A stretch of DNA of 64,000 bases, taken from positions 16,453-80,452 of the forward strand of contig CAMDFD010000016.1 of assembly GCA_945897365.1 (NCBI GenBank), written 5' to 3'. The position numbers and the translations under genes were made by a program. Shown here piece by piece: positions 1 through 8,579 of the stretch. The notes under the pieces are model-generated. The model saw only the letters and a list, made by a program, of their open reading frames with translations, did no database searches and was not told where the DNA came from. The DNA comes from Bordetella parapertussis. Its GTDB lineage: Bacteria; Pseudomonadota; Gammaproteobacteria; Burkholderiales; Burkholderiaceae_B. Positions within the stretch are counted from its first letter, which is position 1; the number at the start of each line of letters is the position of its first letter.

Positions 1-350
1 ACCCAAGCGAGATAAAAGAACGTTGCAATCACTAGCAACTGCAACACCATCATCAGCACTCGATTAACATTTTTACCCAGAAAACCTTTAATGGTTTCAA
101 CAGCGATATGCTTGCCTAACTGGGCAGCAAGCACGATACCGCTCATCATCAACCATGGAAAGAGTAAGTTTGGCATTTCAGTCGGCCAACCCATTCCCTG
201 ATTGGTGATGTAACGAACAACAACTTCTGCCATGAGCGAGATAAACATCACGGTAATTGTGAAAACAGCAATGATCATGCTGATGACTTCAATAACCCGA
301 TCAACTCCGTTCACCAGATTCATTGTTAAATGATGTTCTCTTGCGCTCAT
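1..350 (-). CDS. TRAP transporter small permease, DctQ family (partial, cut by window edge)
   Basis: This is the N-terminal part of a small TRAP-type permease, the four-helix subunit that joins the periplasmic receptor to the large permease. It is open from an ATG at 350 to the left edge, about 116 residues. The translation begins MSAREHHLTMNLVNGVDRV and continues with a hydrophobic helix and the conserved region EVVVRYITNQGMGWPTEMP, where the Trp and Glu before the second helix are typical of DctQ. It starts 17 bases after the DctP stop on the same strand, so the order is dctP-dctQ, and dctM is expected beyond the edge. A second in-frame ATG at residue 10 is a possible start. Confidence 0.85.
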   Translation of the reverse strand, partial: MSAREHHLTMNLVNGVDRVIEVISMIIAVFTITVMFISLMAEVVVRYITNQGMGWPTEMPNLLFPWLMMSGIVLAAQLGKHIAVETIKGFLGKNVNRVLMMVLQLLVIATFFYLAW

Positions 351-367
351 GGATGATTTCCAGTTCG

Positions 368-1339
368 TTAAGGCTTGGCAGCTTCTGCCACAACTACATC
401 AACCAACTGAGGAAACGTCTTACGCCATTTGTCGTAAACAGGCTTGGTTGCTGCAATGAAGGGAGCTTGATCAACGGCATTAATCTGGATACCAGCCGAT
501 GTCAGTTTGCCCTTTAGGTCCGCTTCAGCAGCCAATGAAAGCTCACGGTTCAGCTTGGCAGACTCTGCTGCAGCTTCACGAATAGCTTGTTGATCTTGCT
601 TGGAGATCCCGGCCCATGCTAACTTACTTGCTAACAGAGGTGTTGCTTCATATTTGTGGCCCGTCAAAGAAATGAACTTCTGGACCTCAAACAGCTTTGA
701 GGAGTAGATGTTCACGAGTGGATTTTCTTGACCGTCAAACACACCTTGTTGCAGAGCAATGTAAAGCTCGGAGAAAGCGAGAGGAGCGGGATTCGCGCCT
801 AAAGCCTTAAAAATATCCAAAGTCATCGGATCGGGCGGAGTACGGACCTTAATGCCTTTCAGATCCTCAGGCTTGTTGATCGCGCGCTTGCTGTTGCTAG
901 TGTGACGAATACCGTTATCCCACATCGCCAACAAAACCAGACCTTTTTTGTCTGCTGCATCGGCTAATTGCTTACCAACAGGACCATCTACAACCTTGTA
1001 TGCATGTGGCAAATCTTTAAACAAGAATGGAAGACCTAGTACCGCAAATTCAGGTACAGCTCCCGAAGTCGTACCTTGGGAGTTCGCACTAAAGCCCAGC
1101 GTACCCAAACGCAAGTTAGTAATAGACTCAGCGTCATCTCCGAACTGTGCGTTGCCACCTACATTAACCTTAACGCGACCATTTGTTTTTTGTGCAACCA
1201 ACTCTGCAAACTTATCAGAAGCGACCGCCTTGGGATTACCTGGGGCCGCATTATGAGAGAGTCTGAGTACTGTTTGTGCAGAAGCTGCGGATACTGAAAG
1301 CGCTAAACCTGCAATAGCTGCGACGAGAAGTTTTTTCAT
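368..1339 (-). CDS. TRAP transporter substrate-binding protein, DctP family
   Basis: This is the periplasmic receptor of a TRAP carboxylate transporter, 323 residues. I chose the ATG at 1339 because a GGAGACAC ribosome site lies just upstream and the protein then opens with a signal peptide, MKKLLVAAIAGLALSVSA, ending at ASA-Q. The longer frame from 1414 would put a charged extension before that signal. The motif RTPPDPMTLDIFKALGANP matches the region carrying the conserved ligand-binding Arg in DctP proteins, and GVFDGQENPL is the usual family block. It lies between the split transketolase and dctQ on one strand, so the ligand probably feeds that enzyme. The substrate cannot be read from sequence. 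Confidence 0.93.
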   Translation of the reverse strand: MKKLLVAAIAGLALSVSAASAQTVLRLSHNAAPGNPKAVASDKFAELVAQKTNGRVKVNVGGNAQFGDDAESITNLRLGTLGFSANSQGTTSGAVPEFAVLGLPFLFKDLPHAYKVVDGPVGKQLADAADKKGLVLLAMWDNGIRHTSNSKRAINKPEDLKGIKVRTPPDPMTLDIFKALGANPAPLAFSELYIALQQGVFDGQENPLVNIYSSKLFEVQKFISLTGHKYEATPLLASKLAWAGISKQDQQAIREAAAESAKLNRELSLAAEADLKGKLTSAGIQINAVDQAPFIAATKPVYDKWRKTFPQLVDVVVAEAAKP

Positions 1340-1458
1340 GTTGTGTCTCCAAAATAGCTTTTTTGTTTGATTGCACTGGGCTGATAGGCTCAGTGCGTCA
1401 TTAGGCTTGATCAATATGACTCATGCGTGTGTGGGATTCCCTCCTTTGTTTAGGTTCT

Positions 1459-2457
1459 TTAAATTTCATTTCTGATACGTTGTGACATCAACTCCGTTGA
1501 AATGCCATAACGATCATGCAACGTCGGCAATGCGCCAGCATCCAGAAAAGCGTCCGGTAGTGCAATAGGTAAATACTTGGGTGCGAGGCGTGAACGCAAC
1601 AACAGGCTTGCAACCGACTCACCCAGACCACCAATTACCGAATGATTTTCTGCAACAACCACTAGACGATCAGAACGCTTGACTTCGCGGAGAATCGCTT
1701 CTTCATCTAAAGGCTTGATGGTGGGCACATGCAAGACACTCACCCCGATGCTGTCCTGTTGAAGTTGCGCAGCGACCTCTAGTGCGCGCATCGTCATAAT
1801 TCCAGAGGAAATAATCAAGACCTCTTTACCTTCGCGCAGCAGCTTGGCCAGGCCCAACTCGAACTTGTAGTCGTATTCATCGAGCACGAGCGGCACATTG
1901 CCTCTGAGCAACCGCATATACACCGGCCCCTGATGGTCCGCCATCGCAGGCACTGCCTGCTCAATGTCCAAGGCGTCGCAAGGATCGATGATGGTCAAGC
2001 CTGGAATCGCTCGCATCATGGCAATGTCATCTGTCGCTTGGTGGCTGGGACCATAACCTGTCGTCAAGCCCGGCAATGCCGCACAAATTTTGACATTCAA
2101 ATTTTCTTCACAAATCACCTGATGAATAAAATCATAGGCACGACGGGTTGCGAACACAGCATAGCTCGTCGCAAATGGTGTAAGCCCTGTTTTTGCCATA
2201 CCGCCTGCTGCAGCAAGCAACAACTGCTCTGCCATGCCCATCTGAAAAAACCGCTCGGGATAGGCTTGCGCAAAAATATGTAGATCTGTGTACTTACTCA
2301 GATCCGCCGTCATCCCAACAATATCAGGACGCGACTCGGCGAGAGTGGCGAGAGCCTTGCCAAAGGGCGCGGCGCGCACGCGCTGACCTTCGGAGGCGAT
2401 TGAGGCAATCATGGCGGAGGTGGTCAACCGCGGTTTAATAGGTGCGTTAGCGCTCAT
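1459..2457 (-). CDS. Transketolase family protein, C-terminal subunit (pyrimidine-binding half)
   Basis: This is the second half of a two-gene transketolase, 332 residues, carrying the pyrimidine-binding and C-terminal domains. Visible family blocks are the Glu-containing GMAEQLLLAAAGGMAKTG, which supplies the glutamate that activates thiamine diphosphate, and HQATDDIAMMRAIPG. The ATG at 2457 overlaps the stop of the N-terminal subunit gene as ATGA, so translation is coupled. An in-frame extension to 2511 lies inside the upstream gene and is ignored. Split transketolases occur both in pentose metabolism and in specialised catabolism. The adjacent TRAP transporter favours a catabolic role on an imported substrate, which is inference. 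Confidence 0.9.
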   Translation of the reverse strand: MSANAPIKPRLTTSAMIASIASEGQRVRAAPFGKALATLAESRPDIVGMTADLSKYTDLHIFAQAYPERFFQMGMAEQLLLAAAGGMAKTGLTPFATSYAVFATRRAYDFIHQVICEENLNVKICAALPGLTTGYGPSHQATDDIAMMRAIPGLTIIDPCDALDIEQAVPAMADHQGPVYMRLLRGNVPLVLDEYDYKFELGLAKLLREGKEVLIISSGIMTMRALEVAAQLQQDSIGVSVLHVPTIKPLDEEAILREVKRSDRLVVVAENHSVIGGLGESVASLLLRSRLAPKYLPIALPDAFLDAGALPTLHDRYGISTELMSQRIRNEI

Positions 2458-3305
2458 GACCGGTCTCCAGGTCCATAGGTTGAATCCAAAATATCCAGTG
2501 CTTGCTGCCACTCGGGGGGATCAACACGTATGAAGTGATTTTTTTCACGCGCCTCTAGAAAAGGAACGCCCTTACCCATGAGCGTGTCAAAAAGAATGAC
2601 ACGAGGCTTTTTTTCAGTCAGTGCACGTGCAACATCAAATGCATCACGCACCGCGAAGAGATCATTGCCATCGACACGCTGAACGTGCCATCCAAAAGCC
2701 TGCCATTTATCAACCAAAGGTTCAAAACCCATGATCTTTGTCGAGGGACCGTCCGCTTGCTGATTGTTGATATCGACCAGACAGATCAGATTGGAAAGCT
2801 GATGGTGACTGGCACCGAGCGCCGCCTCCCAAGTCGCACCTTCGTCCAACTCACCATCCGACATGGAGTTATAAACAAAGGCATCAATTTTTTGGTGTCT
2901 CAAGCCAAGCGCGATCCCCACTCCTATCGCTAGGCCCTGACCAAGAGAGCCACCAGAGATTTCCATGCCGGGCGTGTAAGTCGCCATTCCAGACATGGGG
3001 AGTCGGCTGTCATCGCCGCCATACGTGTCCATTTCCTCTGCGGAAATGATCTCTGCCTCTAAAAGCGCTGCGTAATGCGCAATCGCGTAATGTCCATGAG
3101 AAAGCAAAAATCGGTCGCGGTGCTCCCAATCCGGATCTTCAGGTTTGAATTTCATGGCATGACAATACGCCACAGCAAGCACATCCGCATATCCGAGCGC
3201 TTGACCCACATAACCCTGGCCTTGAATCTCACCCATTTGGACTGAATACCGCCGAATCCTATAAGCGCTATCAGCCAAAGCGTGATCAGTTGGTTTTTGC
3301 TTCAT
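2454..3305 (-). CDS. Transketolase family protein, N-terminal subunit (thiamine diphosphate-binding half)
   Basis: This subunit of 283 residues binds the diphosphate and Mg2+ ends of thiamine diphosphate. Signature blocks are RDRFLLSHGHYAIAHYA, SGGSLGQGLAIGVGIALG and the metal-binding SDGELDEGATWEAALGASHH. The DINNQQADG and TLMGKGVPFLE segments are also typical of transketolases. A GAGGAAG ribosome site precedes the ATG at 3305. It is the first gene of the minus-strand unit (N subunit, C subunit, DctP, DctQ) and diverges from a LysR gene across about 270 bases. Short split transketolases of this kind act on several ketose substrates, so the exact reaction is open. Confidence 0.92.
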   Translation of the reverse strand: MKQKPTDHALADSAYRIRRYSVQMGEIQGQGYVGQALGYADVLAVAYCHAMKFKPEDPDWEHRDRFLLSHGHYAIAHYAALLEAEIISAEEMDTYGGDDSRLPMSGMATYTPGMEISGGSLGQGLAIGVGIALGLRHQKIDAFVYNSMSDGELDEGATWEAALGASHHQLSNLICLVDINNQQADGPSTKIMGFEPLVDKWQAFGWHVQRVDGNDLFAVRDAFDVARALTEKKPRVILFDTLMGKGVPFLEAREKNHFIRVDPPEWQQALDILDSTYGPGDRS

Positions 3306-3544
3306 CGCGATTAGACTTCCTCGTCATTAACACATCTTTAGCAGAGCTCTTTACAGCTTTCAATCAAGTCATTGTTTACCTTTAGAGAGCGATCGCCGTT
3401 ATACGGCCATGGCCACCATGAAAGGGATTCGTTTGAGCTTGCTTGTCTCCGTTTGCTTGTCTGAGTTAACTCAGTGCATTCGTGTTTTATCCCAATACTA
3501 TCAACTCGACAGAACGAAAACAAATGAATAATTTAGTCTTATAG

Positions 3545-3559
3545 ATGAATTTAATTCAT
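3545..3559. promoter_or_regulatory. Perfect palindrome upstream of lysR, candidate operator
   Basis: The 15 bases ATGAATTTAATTCAT form a perfect inverted repeat with 7-base arms around one T. The site lies 14 bases before the lysR start in the divergent gap to the transketolase operon. It is a plausible LysR or RNA polymerase contact. Related ATGAATTCAT palindromes occur near another LysR gene at 37708 and at 39732. A binding role is inferred. Confidence 0.4.
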
Positions 3560-3573
3560 GTTAAAAACGAACA

Positions 3574-4479
3574 ATGAGAAAAATTCCCCCGCTTAAATCC
3601 GTTCAAGCGTTCGAGGCCGCCTCGCGCCTTGGATCTTTTGTTGCCGCTGCAGACGAGTTGCATCTGACTCCCTCTGCGATCAGCCACCAAATTCGGACGC
3701 TTGAGCAGAGGCTAGGGATCGCCTTATTTCATCGTGCGCATCGCAGCGTAGAGTTAACCGATATCGGACGTCGTTACGCAGAGTCAGTCTCTGAGGCACT
3801 CAATCTAATCGAGTCTAGTACTCGCAGCATTGAGAGAGCTGGCAAAAGCGATATCCTGACGATTCATAGCGTTCCCAGCATCGCGGCTCAGTGGCTCATG
3901 CCAAGACTTTCCAGATTTTCTGCCATGCATGCAGATATCGATGTGCGCTTGAACGCATCGTCTGCACCCGTTGACCTTGCCGCAGGAGAGGCAGATTTCG
4001 ATATCCGTTACGGGCATTTTTTCCCGGATGCTGGCGTGATGGTCGAACCCTTCCCTGCGGAAACAATTGTGGTGAATTGCTCCCGCTCAATGATGTCGGG
4101 GCGTCTTCAATCAAAAGGGGCGTTTACCTTTAATGGCAAAACGTTGATTCACACAGAAGTGAACAAATACACTTGGAGAGATTGGTCCAAGGAACATCCA
4201 GAACACAATTTGGATCTTGAACGAGGCCCACGTTTTGATCGTTCATTTATGGCGATTAACTGTGCAGTAGACGGCCTCGGTATTGCGTTGGAAAGCACAC
4301 TACTCATCGAACGAGAACTGGAAAGTAAAAAGCTCGTCATGCCCTTTGGACCAGAGGGTCCTCAAATTGTCTGTCATCAACTGACATACCTCAAATCCAA
4401 AGGGCACGTGCAAAAAATGAAAGCTTTCCGTGAATGGCTGTTTGATGAACTGAACCAATCCATGGCTAATCTAGGCTAG
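3574..4479 (+). CDS. LysR family transcriptional regulator (GcvA-like)
   Basis: This is a 301-residue LysR regulator. The N-terminal winged helix-turn-helix spans about residues 1-65, with the conserved FVAAADELHLTPSAISHQI block, and a substrate-binding effector domain follows. The opening PPLKSVQAFEAASRLGSF is the form seen in GcvA/AmpR-type members. It diverges from the split transketolase and TRAP genes and probably controls them in response to their substrate. No strong ribosome site is visible before the ATG. Confidence 0.92.
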   Translation: MRKIPPLKSVQAFEAASRLGSFVAAADELHLTPSAISHQIRTLEQRLGIALFHRAHRSVELTDIGRRYAESVSEALNLIESSTRSIERAGKSDILTIHSVPSIAAQWLMPRLSRFSAMHADIDVRLNASSAPVDLAAGEADFDIRYGHFFPDAGVMVEPFPAETIVVNCSRSMMSGRLQSKGAFTFNGKTLIHTEVNKYTWRDWSKEHPEHNLDLERGPRFDRSFMAINCAVDGLGIALESTLLIERELESKKLVMPFGPEGPQIVCHQLTYLKSKGHVQKMKAFREWLFDELNQSMANLG

Positions 4480-4513
4480 CTCCCTGATACTTTCAATGCA
4501 GCGTCAGAACTCT

Positions 4514-5563
4514 TTAAAATAAAAATACACCTTTACCCGACGTTTGCTTATCAAAAAGCTGATACGCCTGAACTGCATCCTCAAACCCCCAGCGATGGGT
4601 AAAAAGAGCATCAACATCCACGCCACGATCGGCAACAAATCTTGCGCAGTCACCTTGACCAACCGTTGAAAACGTCCATGAGCCAATAATCGTCACTTGG
4701 CGGCGTAACAAGTCCGGACTCACATCAAGCGATACGCTACCACCTTCACCCACAAAACAAGCCTTGCCCCACGTACGCACGCACTGAACAGATTGTTTGC
4801 GTGCCAAAGGAGATGAGGAAGCATCCATGGAGGCATGCGCACCCAACCCATGCGTTAGCTGCTTAATTGCTTGCACAGGATCATCTTTGGAGGGATTGAT
4901 CACAGCATCCGCACCCAACTCTTTGGCACGCGCCAAACGCTCCTCGCTCACGTCCAGCGCAATCACCCGCGCACCCAAGGCATGAGCCAACTGTGTCGAG
5001 GACAGACCAACGGGACCTTGTCCGAAAATCGCGATCGTTTGACCGCCATTTAAATCAAGACGATGTAGAGCCCCCCAAGCCGTCCCTGTACCACAAGCAA
5101 TCGCAGCGCCCGTTTCAAACGTCAACTCTTCAGGTAATTCAACAATCGTGCTTGCTGGGCACTTCATGTATTTCGCATGTGAGCCGTGACCGGTGACGCC
5201 GTAGACTTCTTTAACACCTTCGTCACAAAGCTGCATCCATCCCGTCGAGCAGTGGGGGCACGCACCACAACCTCGATAGTGATGCACCATGGCACGCTGG
5301 CCCAAATAGGCGCGCTTCGGGCTGACCCCGGACCCAACAGCAACCACCACGCCACATGGTTCATGTCCCGCTACGACTGGAGGCGCATCACCATAGCCGA
5401 GCGCCCTGATCGCCTCACCACGCGGGGAACGATAAAACTTAAGGTCGCTTCCGCACATGCCTGAGGCTTTGATCTCAAGGACAACCTCATCAGGACCCGG
5501 TGAAGGATCTGGAAAATCCAGATACTCAATTTTGCTATCCCCCACAAATACAATCCCTTTCAT
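4514..5563 (-). CDS. Zinc-dependent alcohol dehydrogenase, MDR superfamily
   Basis: This is a 349-residue medium-chain dehydrogenase/reductase, expected to oxidise an alcohol or polyol with NAD(P)+. The catalytic zinc ligands are visible in GMCGSDLKFY and AGHEPCG. Four cysteines of the structural zinc lobe lie in CGACPHCSTGWMQLC, and the Rossmann nucleotide site is in IFGQGPVGLSSTQ. A GAGGAG ribosome site precedes the ATG at 5563. It lies downstream of the GMC oxidoreductase gene on the same strand with a 91-base gap. It converges on the LysR gene. It may be in the same pathway as the split transketolase, but no overlap or shared operon proves this. Confidence 0.92.
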   Translation of the reverse strand: MKGIVFVGDSKIEYLDFPDPSPGPDEVVLEIKASGMCGSDLKFYRSPRGEAIRALGYGDAPPVVAGHEPCGVVVAVGSGVSPKRAYLGQRAMVHHYRGCGACPHCSTGWMQLCDEGVKEVYGVTGHGSHAKYMKCPASTIVELPEELTFETGAAIACGTGTAWGALHRLDLNGGQTIAIFGQGPVGLSSTQLAHALGARVIALDVSEERLARAKELGADAVINPSKDDPVQAIKQLTHGLGAHASMDASSSPLARKQSVQCVRTWGKACFVGEGGSVSLDVSPDLLRRQVTIIGSWTFSTVGQGDCARFVADRGVDVDALFTHRWGFEDAVQAYQLFDKQTSGKGVFLF

Positions 5564-5654
5564 TGCATGGCTCCTCGTTGGATTTTTAATTTATATGTGT
5601 ATAACATTAAGACGGGGATTGCGCAGCCCACCGATGCACTAAACAACACTCGTT

Positions 5655-7271
5655 TTAATCAAGCACACGATCTTCCAAAATCATCTGCGAAGCCCGCTCA
5701 GCAATCATGATGACAGGCGCACTCGTATTGCCGCTTGGCACTTGCGGCATGACAGAAGCATCTACGATGCGCAGCCCCGCAAGCCCTTTTACGCGCAAGC
5801 GGTGATCCACCACGCCATGTTCATCTGGTCCCATCCGGCATGTGCCAACCGGGTGATACATCGTCTGCGACTGCTCACGGATGTATTGCTCAAAATCACG
5901 TTCCGTCACGCACTCGGGACCGGGCAAAGACTCTGCCCTGACATGCTCTTTAAAAGGCGAAGTCTGGTAGATCTGACGAATAATCTTAAGACCCACGATC
6001 AACGGTTTAACGTCGCGCTCATCAGCCAGATAGTTTGCAAACATCCGTGGTGCCTGACGAAAATCTGCTGACTGCAGCGTCAAGCTCCCTTTTGAATAGA
6101 CATGCAACAAGCCGCACGAGGCTGTGATCGCAGGCGCTTTATCGGCTCGGTACATACCGCTTGCACCCAGCATACTGAAGGGCCGCATTTGCATTTGTAG
6201 ATCGACTCGATCACTATTGACACCAGAGCGCGCAAAAAGTCCAACTTGCGCCGCAGCGGAGTTGAGCAAACCTTTTTTAGACACCAGATAACGTAGGACC
6301 TCAGGGATCATCCTCACATTGCTGGAAATTTTATGATTGATGGAAAACACGGGATCCACACTTGCCAGACTATGCACATAGACATGATCGTGCAAGTTCA
6401 TCCCCACCCCAGGTGCATGATGCAACACCGAAATGCCATGCTCACGGAGATGATCGGCAGGTCCAACGCCCGAGAGCATCAAGATCTGCGGCGTATTAAT
6501 CGCACCCCCTGACAAAATCACCTCGCCTGCACCAATATTCATCAGCTGACCGTTGATGAAACAACGTACCCCAATCGCTTTTTTACCCTCAAACAAGATA
6601 CGCTCCACCAAGGCGTTGACCATGACCGTTAAGTTTGGACGCTTGCGGATGGGATGTAGAAAAGAACGTGCGGCTGAGGCGCGCACACCCTTGTGGATCA
6701 TCAACTGCACATAGCCCACCCCTTCCTGGGTCACGCCATTAAAATCATCGTTAGGGCGGATGCCAGCATTGATAGCCGCAGCCACAAAAGCTTGTGACGC
6801 TTCATGCGGCTCCTCAAGAGCAGAGACTCTGAGCTCGCCCTTTGCGCCATGATAGGTGGACGCTCCCGCAAAGTGACACTCGGTACTTTTAAAGGCAGGC
6901 AACACATCGGACCAACCCCAGCCCGGATTACCGGCATCACGCCAGGCATCGTAATCCTCGGAGGCACCACGCATGTAAACATGACCATTGATACTGCTCG
7001 AGCCACCCAAGGTTTTCCCACGCGGCCAACCGATTCTGCGTCCGTTTAAGCCAGGTTCAGGTTCGGTCTGGTAGCACCAGGACACCTCAGGATTGTTCAC
7101 AACCCTGGGTACACCCGCAGGTATTTTGAGCCAAGGATTTGTATCCTCGGGACCTGCCTCAAGCAGCAACACCCGGTTGGATGGGTCAGCGGACAATCTA
7201 TTCGCTAGCACGCAGCCAGCAGACCCCGCACCAATAATCACGAAATCGTAATGTGAATTTAGTTCTAACAT
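5655..7271 (-). CDS. GMC family FAD-dependent oxidoreductase (choline dehydrogenase-like)
   Basis: This is a flavoprotein of 538 residues from the ATG at 7271; a GTG at 7283 would add four residues. The FAD dinucleotide fold is at the N-terminus (VIIGAGSAGCVLANRL), and the first GMC signature follows in GWPRGKTLGGSSSINGHVYMRG. The C-terminal catalytic region has the active-site His in QTMYHPVGTCRMG and the Asn in PSGNTSAPVIMIAERA. GMC enzymes of this BetA-like group oxidise primary alcohols. It shares a strand with the zinc dehydrogenase downstream and diverges from a TctC receptor gene. The natural substrate is not evident. Confidence 0.93.
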   Translation of the reverse strand: MLELNSHYDFVIIGAGSAGCVLANRLSADPSNRVLLLEAGPEDTNPWLKIPAGVPRVVNNPEVSWCYQTEPEPGLNGRRIGWPRGKTLGGSSSINGHVYMRGASEDYDAWRDAGNPGWGWSDVLPAFKSTECHFAGASTYHGAKGELRVSALEEPHEASQAFVAAAINAGIRPNDDFNGVTQEGVGYVQLMIHKGVRASAARSFLHPIRKRPNLTVMVNALVERILFEGKKAIGVRCFINGQLMNIGAGEVILSGGAINTPQILMLSGVGPADHLREHGISVLHHAPGVGMNLHDHVYVHSLASVDPVFSINHKISSNVRMIPEVLRYLVSKKGLLNSAAAQVGLFARSGVNSDRVDLQMQMRPFSMLGASGMYRADKAPAITASCGLLHVYSKGSLTLQSADFRQAPRMFANYLADERDVKPLIVGLKIIRQIYQTSPFKEHVRAESLPGPECVTERDFEQYIREQSQTMYHPVGTCRMGPDEHGVVDHRLRVKGLAGLRIVDASVMPQVPSGNTSAPVIMIAERASQMILEDRVLD

Positions 7272-7552
7272 CACCAACCACACGTATGTCTAAGGGGTTT
7301 AATTACATTGACTAAACTAGGATTTTTTATCCAAGGTTTTCGCATTGGCGACTTAAAAACAATTAACGCCAGTCATATTCTATGTGGATTCTATTTCTTA
7401 CCTCAAAAAAATCTCAATACTTTCACATTCATAATGATAAAAATTTTATCTTTTGATGATATAAAAGTATGCTCACAATAGAAGTTCTCATTACTATTAT
7501 CAAAGATGTGATCAGTACCTTCCTTCATTTCAACCTTCAGACGAGGTTCATC

Positions 7553-8548
7553 ATGCACACTAAACGCCGTACACTAAAATCGATTTCAGCCTTGTGCGCA
7601 ATCGGCGCTATTGGCAGTATTGTCGGAATGAGTTCAGCTTTCGCACAAGCAAACAAATGGCCTGATAAACCCGTTCGGATCGTGGTTCCTTTTGCGCCAG
7701 GTGGCAGTAATGACATTATTGCCAGACGATTAGCCGAAAACTTGCGACAAAGCTTGGGTCAACCTTTTCTGATTGAGAACAAACCAGGTGCTGGTAGCGT
7801 GGTCGGTGCAAACTATGTTGCTAAATCTGCTCCAGATGGCTATACGATTTTATTTGTGTCAGGTTCACTTGCCACAACCGCAGGCGCTCAAAAAACACCC
7901 TACGATGCTAAAGTCGCATTCGAACCAATCACCACTGTGGCTGAGTCACCCTTTGTATTGCTGACCCGAGAGGGCTTTCCAGCTAAAAACGTCAAAGAAC
8001 TCATCGCGTATATCAAAGCCAACCCTGGCAAAGTCAATTATGGAACAGCCGGCATTGGCGATAATGCTCAATTGATGACGGAGTTACTTGCTAAAGAAGT
8101 AGGCGGACTCAAAATGCAATCCATCGCCTACAAGGGCATTAGCCCAGCACAACTTGATCTCGTCGCTGGTCGTACCGACTTTCTCTTCACGACTGTTGCT
8201 TCAATTAAAGGCACTTCAGCAGATGCACTTCCAAAGATTGCCTTCACTGGCGCAACACGCGACCCTGACTATCCCAATATTCCTACCGTCAAAGAACAAA
8301 CAGGATTGGACTACGTCGTCACGATCTGGTGGGGTGCCTTTGGTCCAGCAGGGATGGATAAAAAAGCTCGCGACATCCTGAATGTTGAAATTAAAAAAGC
8401 GGTCTCGACACCTGAGTTTAAAAAGTTTCTCGAAACACTCGGCGCTCGCTCTTCCACTTCATCACCTGACGAACTCCGTGCGCTTTTAGCAAAGGATGTT
8501 GATCGCTGGACTGCGACAGCTGAAGCCATCGGCATTCGTCAAAAATAA
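7553..8548 (+). CDS. Bug/TctC family tripartite tricarboxylate receptor protein
   Basis: This is a periplasmic solute receptor of 331 residues. The ATG at 7553 follows a GAGG site and starts a signal peptide ending near SSAFAQA; the longer frame from 7469 is ignored. The conserved Bug blocks are VRIVVPFAPGGSNDIIAR, ENKPGAGSVVGANYVAKS and PDGYTI. Residues of the two beta-hairpin clamps that bind carboxylate or amide ligands lie in the first two blocks. It is followed at 31 bases by an amidase and then an isochorismatase-type hydrolase, so it probably binds an amide or the acid made from it. No TctA or TctB permease is nearby. Confidence 0.93.
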   Translation: MHTKRRTLKSISALCAIGAIGSIVGMSSAFAQANKWPDKPVRIVVPFAPGGSNDIIARRLAENLRQSLGQPFLIENKPGAGSVVGANYVAKSAPDGYTILFVSGSLATTAGAQKTPYDAKVAFEPITTVAESPFVLLTREGFPAKNVKELIAYIKANPGKVNYGTAGIGDNAQLMTELLAKEVGGLKMQSIAYKGISPAQLDLVAGRTDFLFTTVASIKGTSADALPKIAFTGATRDPDYPNIPTVKEQTGLDYVVTIWWGAFGPAGMDKKARDILNVEIKKAVSTPEFKKFLETLGARSSTSSPDELRALLAKDVDRWTATAEAIGIRQK

Positions 8549-8579
8549 AAGTCCGTGAATAAACACTCTGGAAACCAAC

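Noticed and set aside
3338..3523. 61-codon minus-strand frame in the transketolase/lysR gap
   Set aside because: It has no ribosome site, no family pattern and occupies the divergent promoter region.
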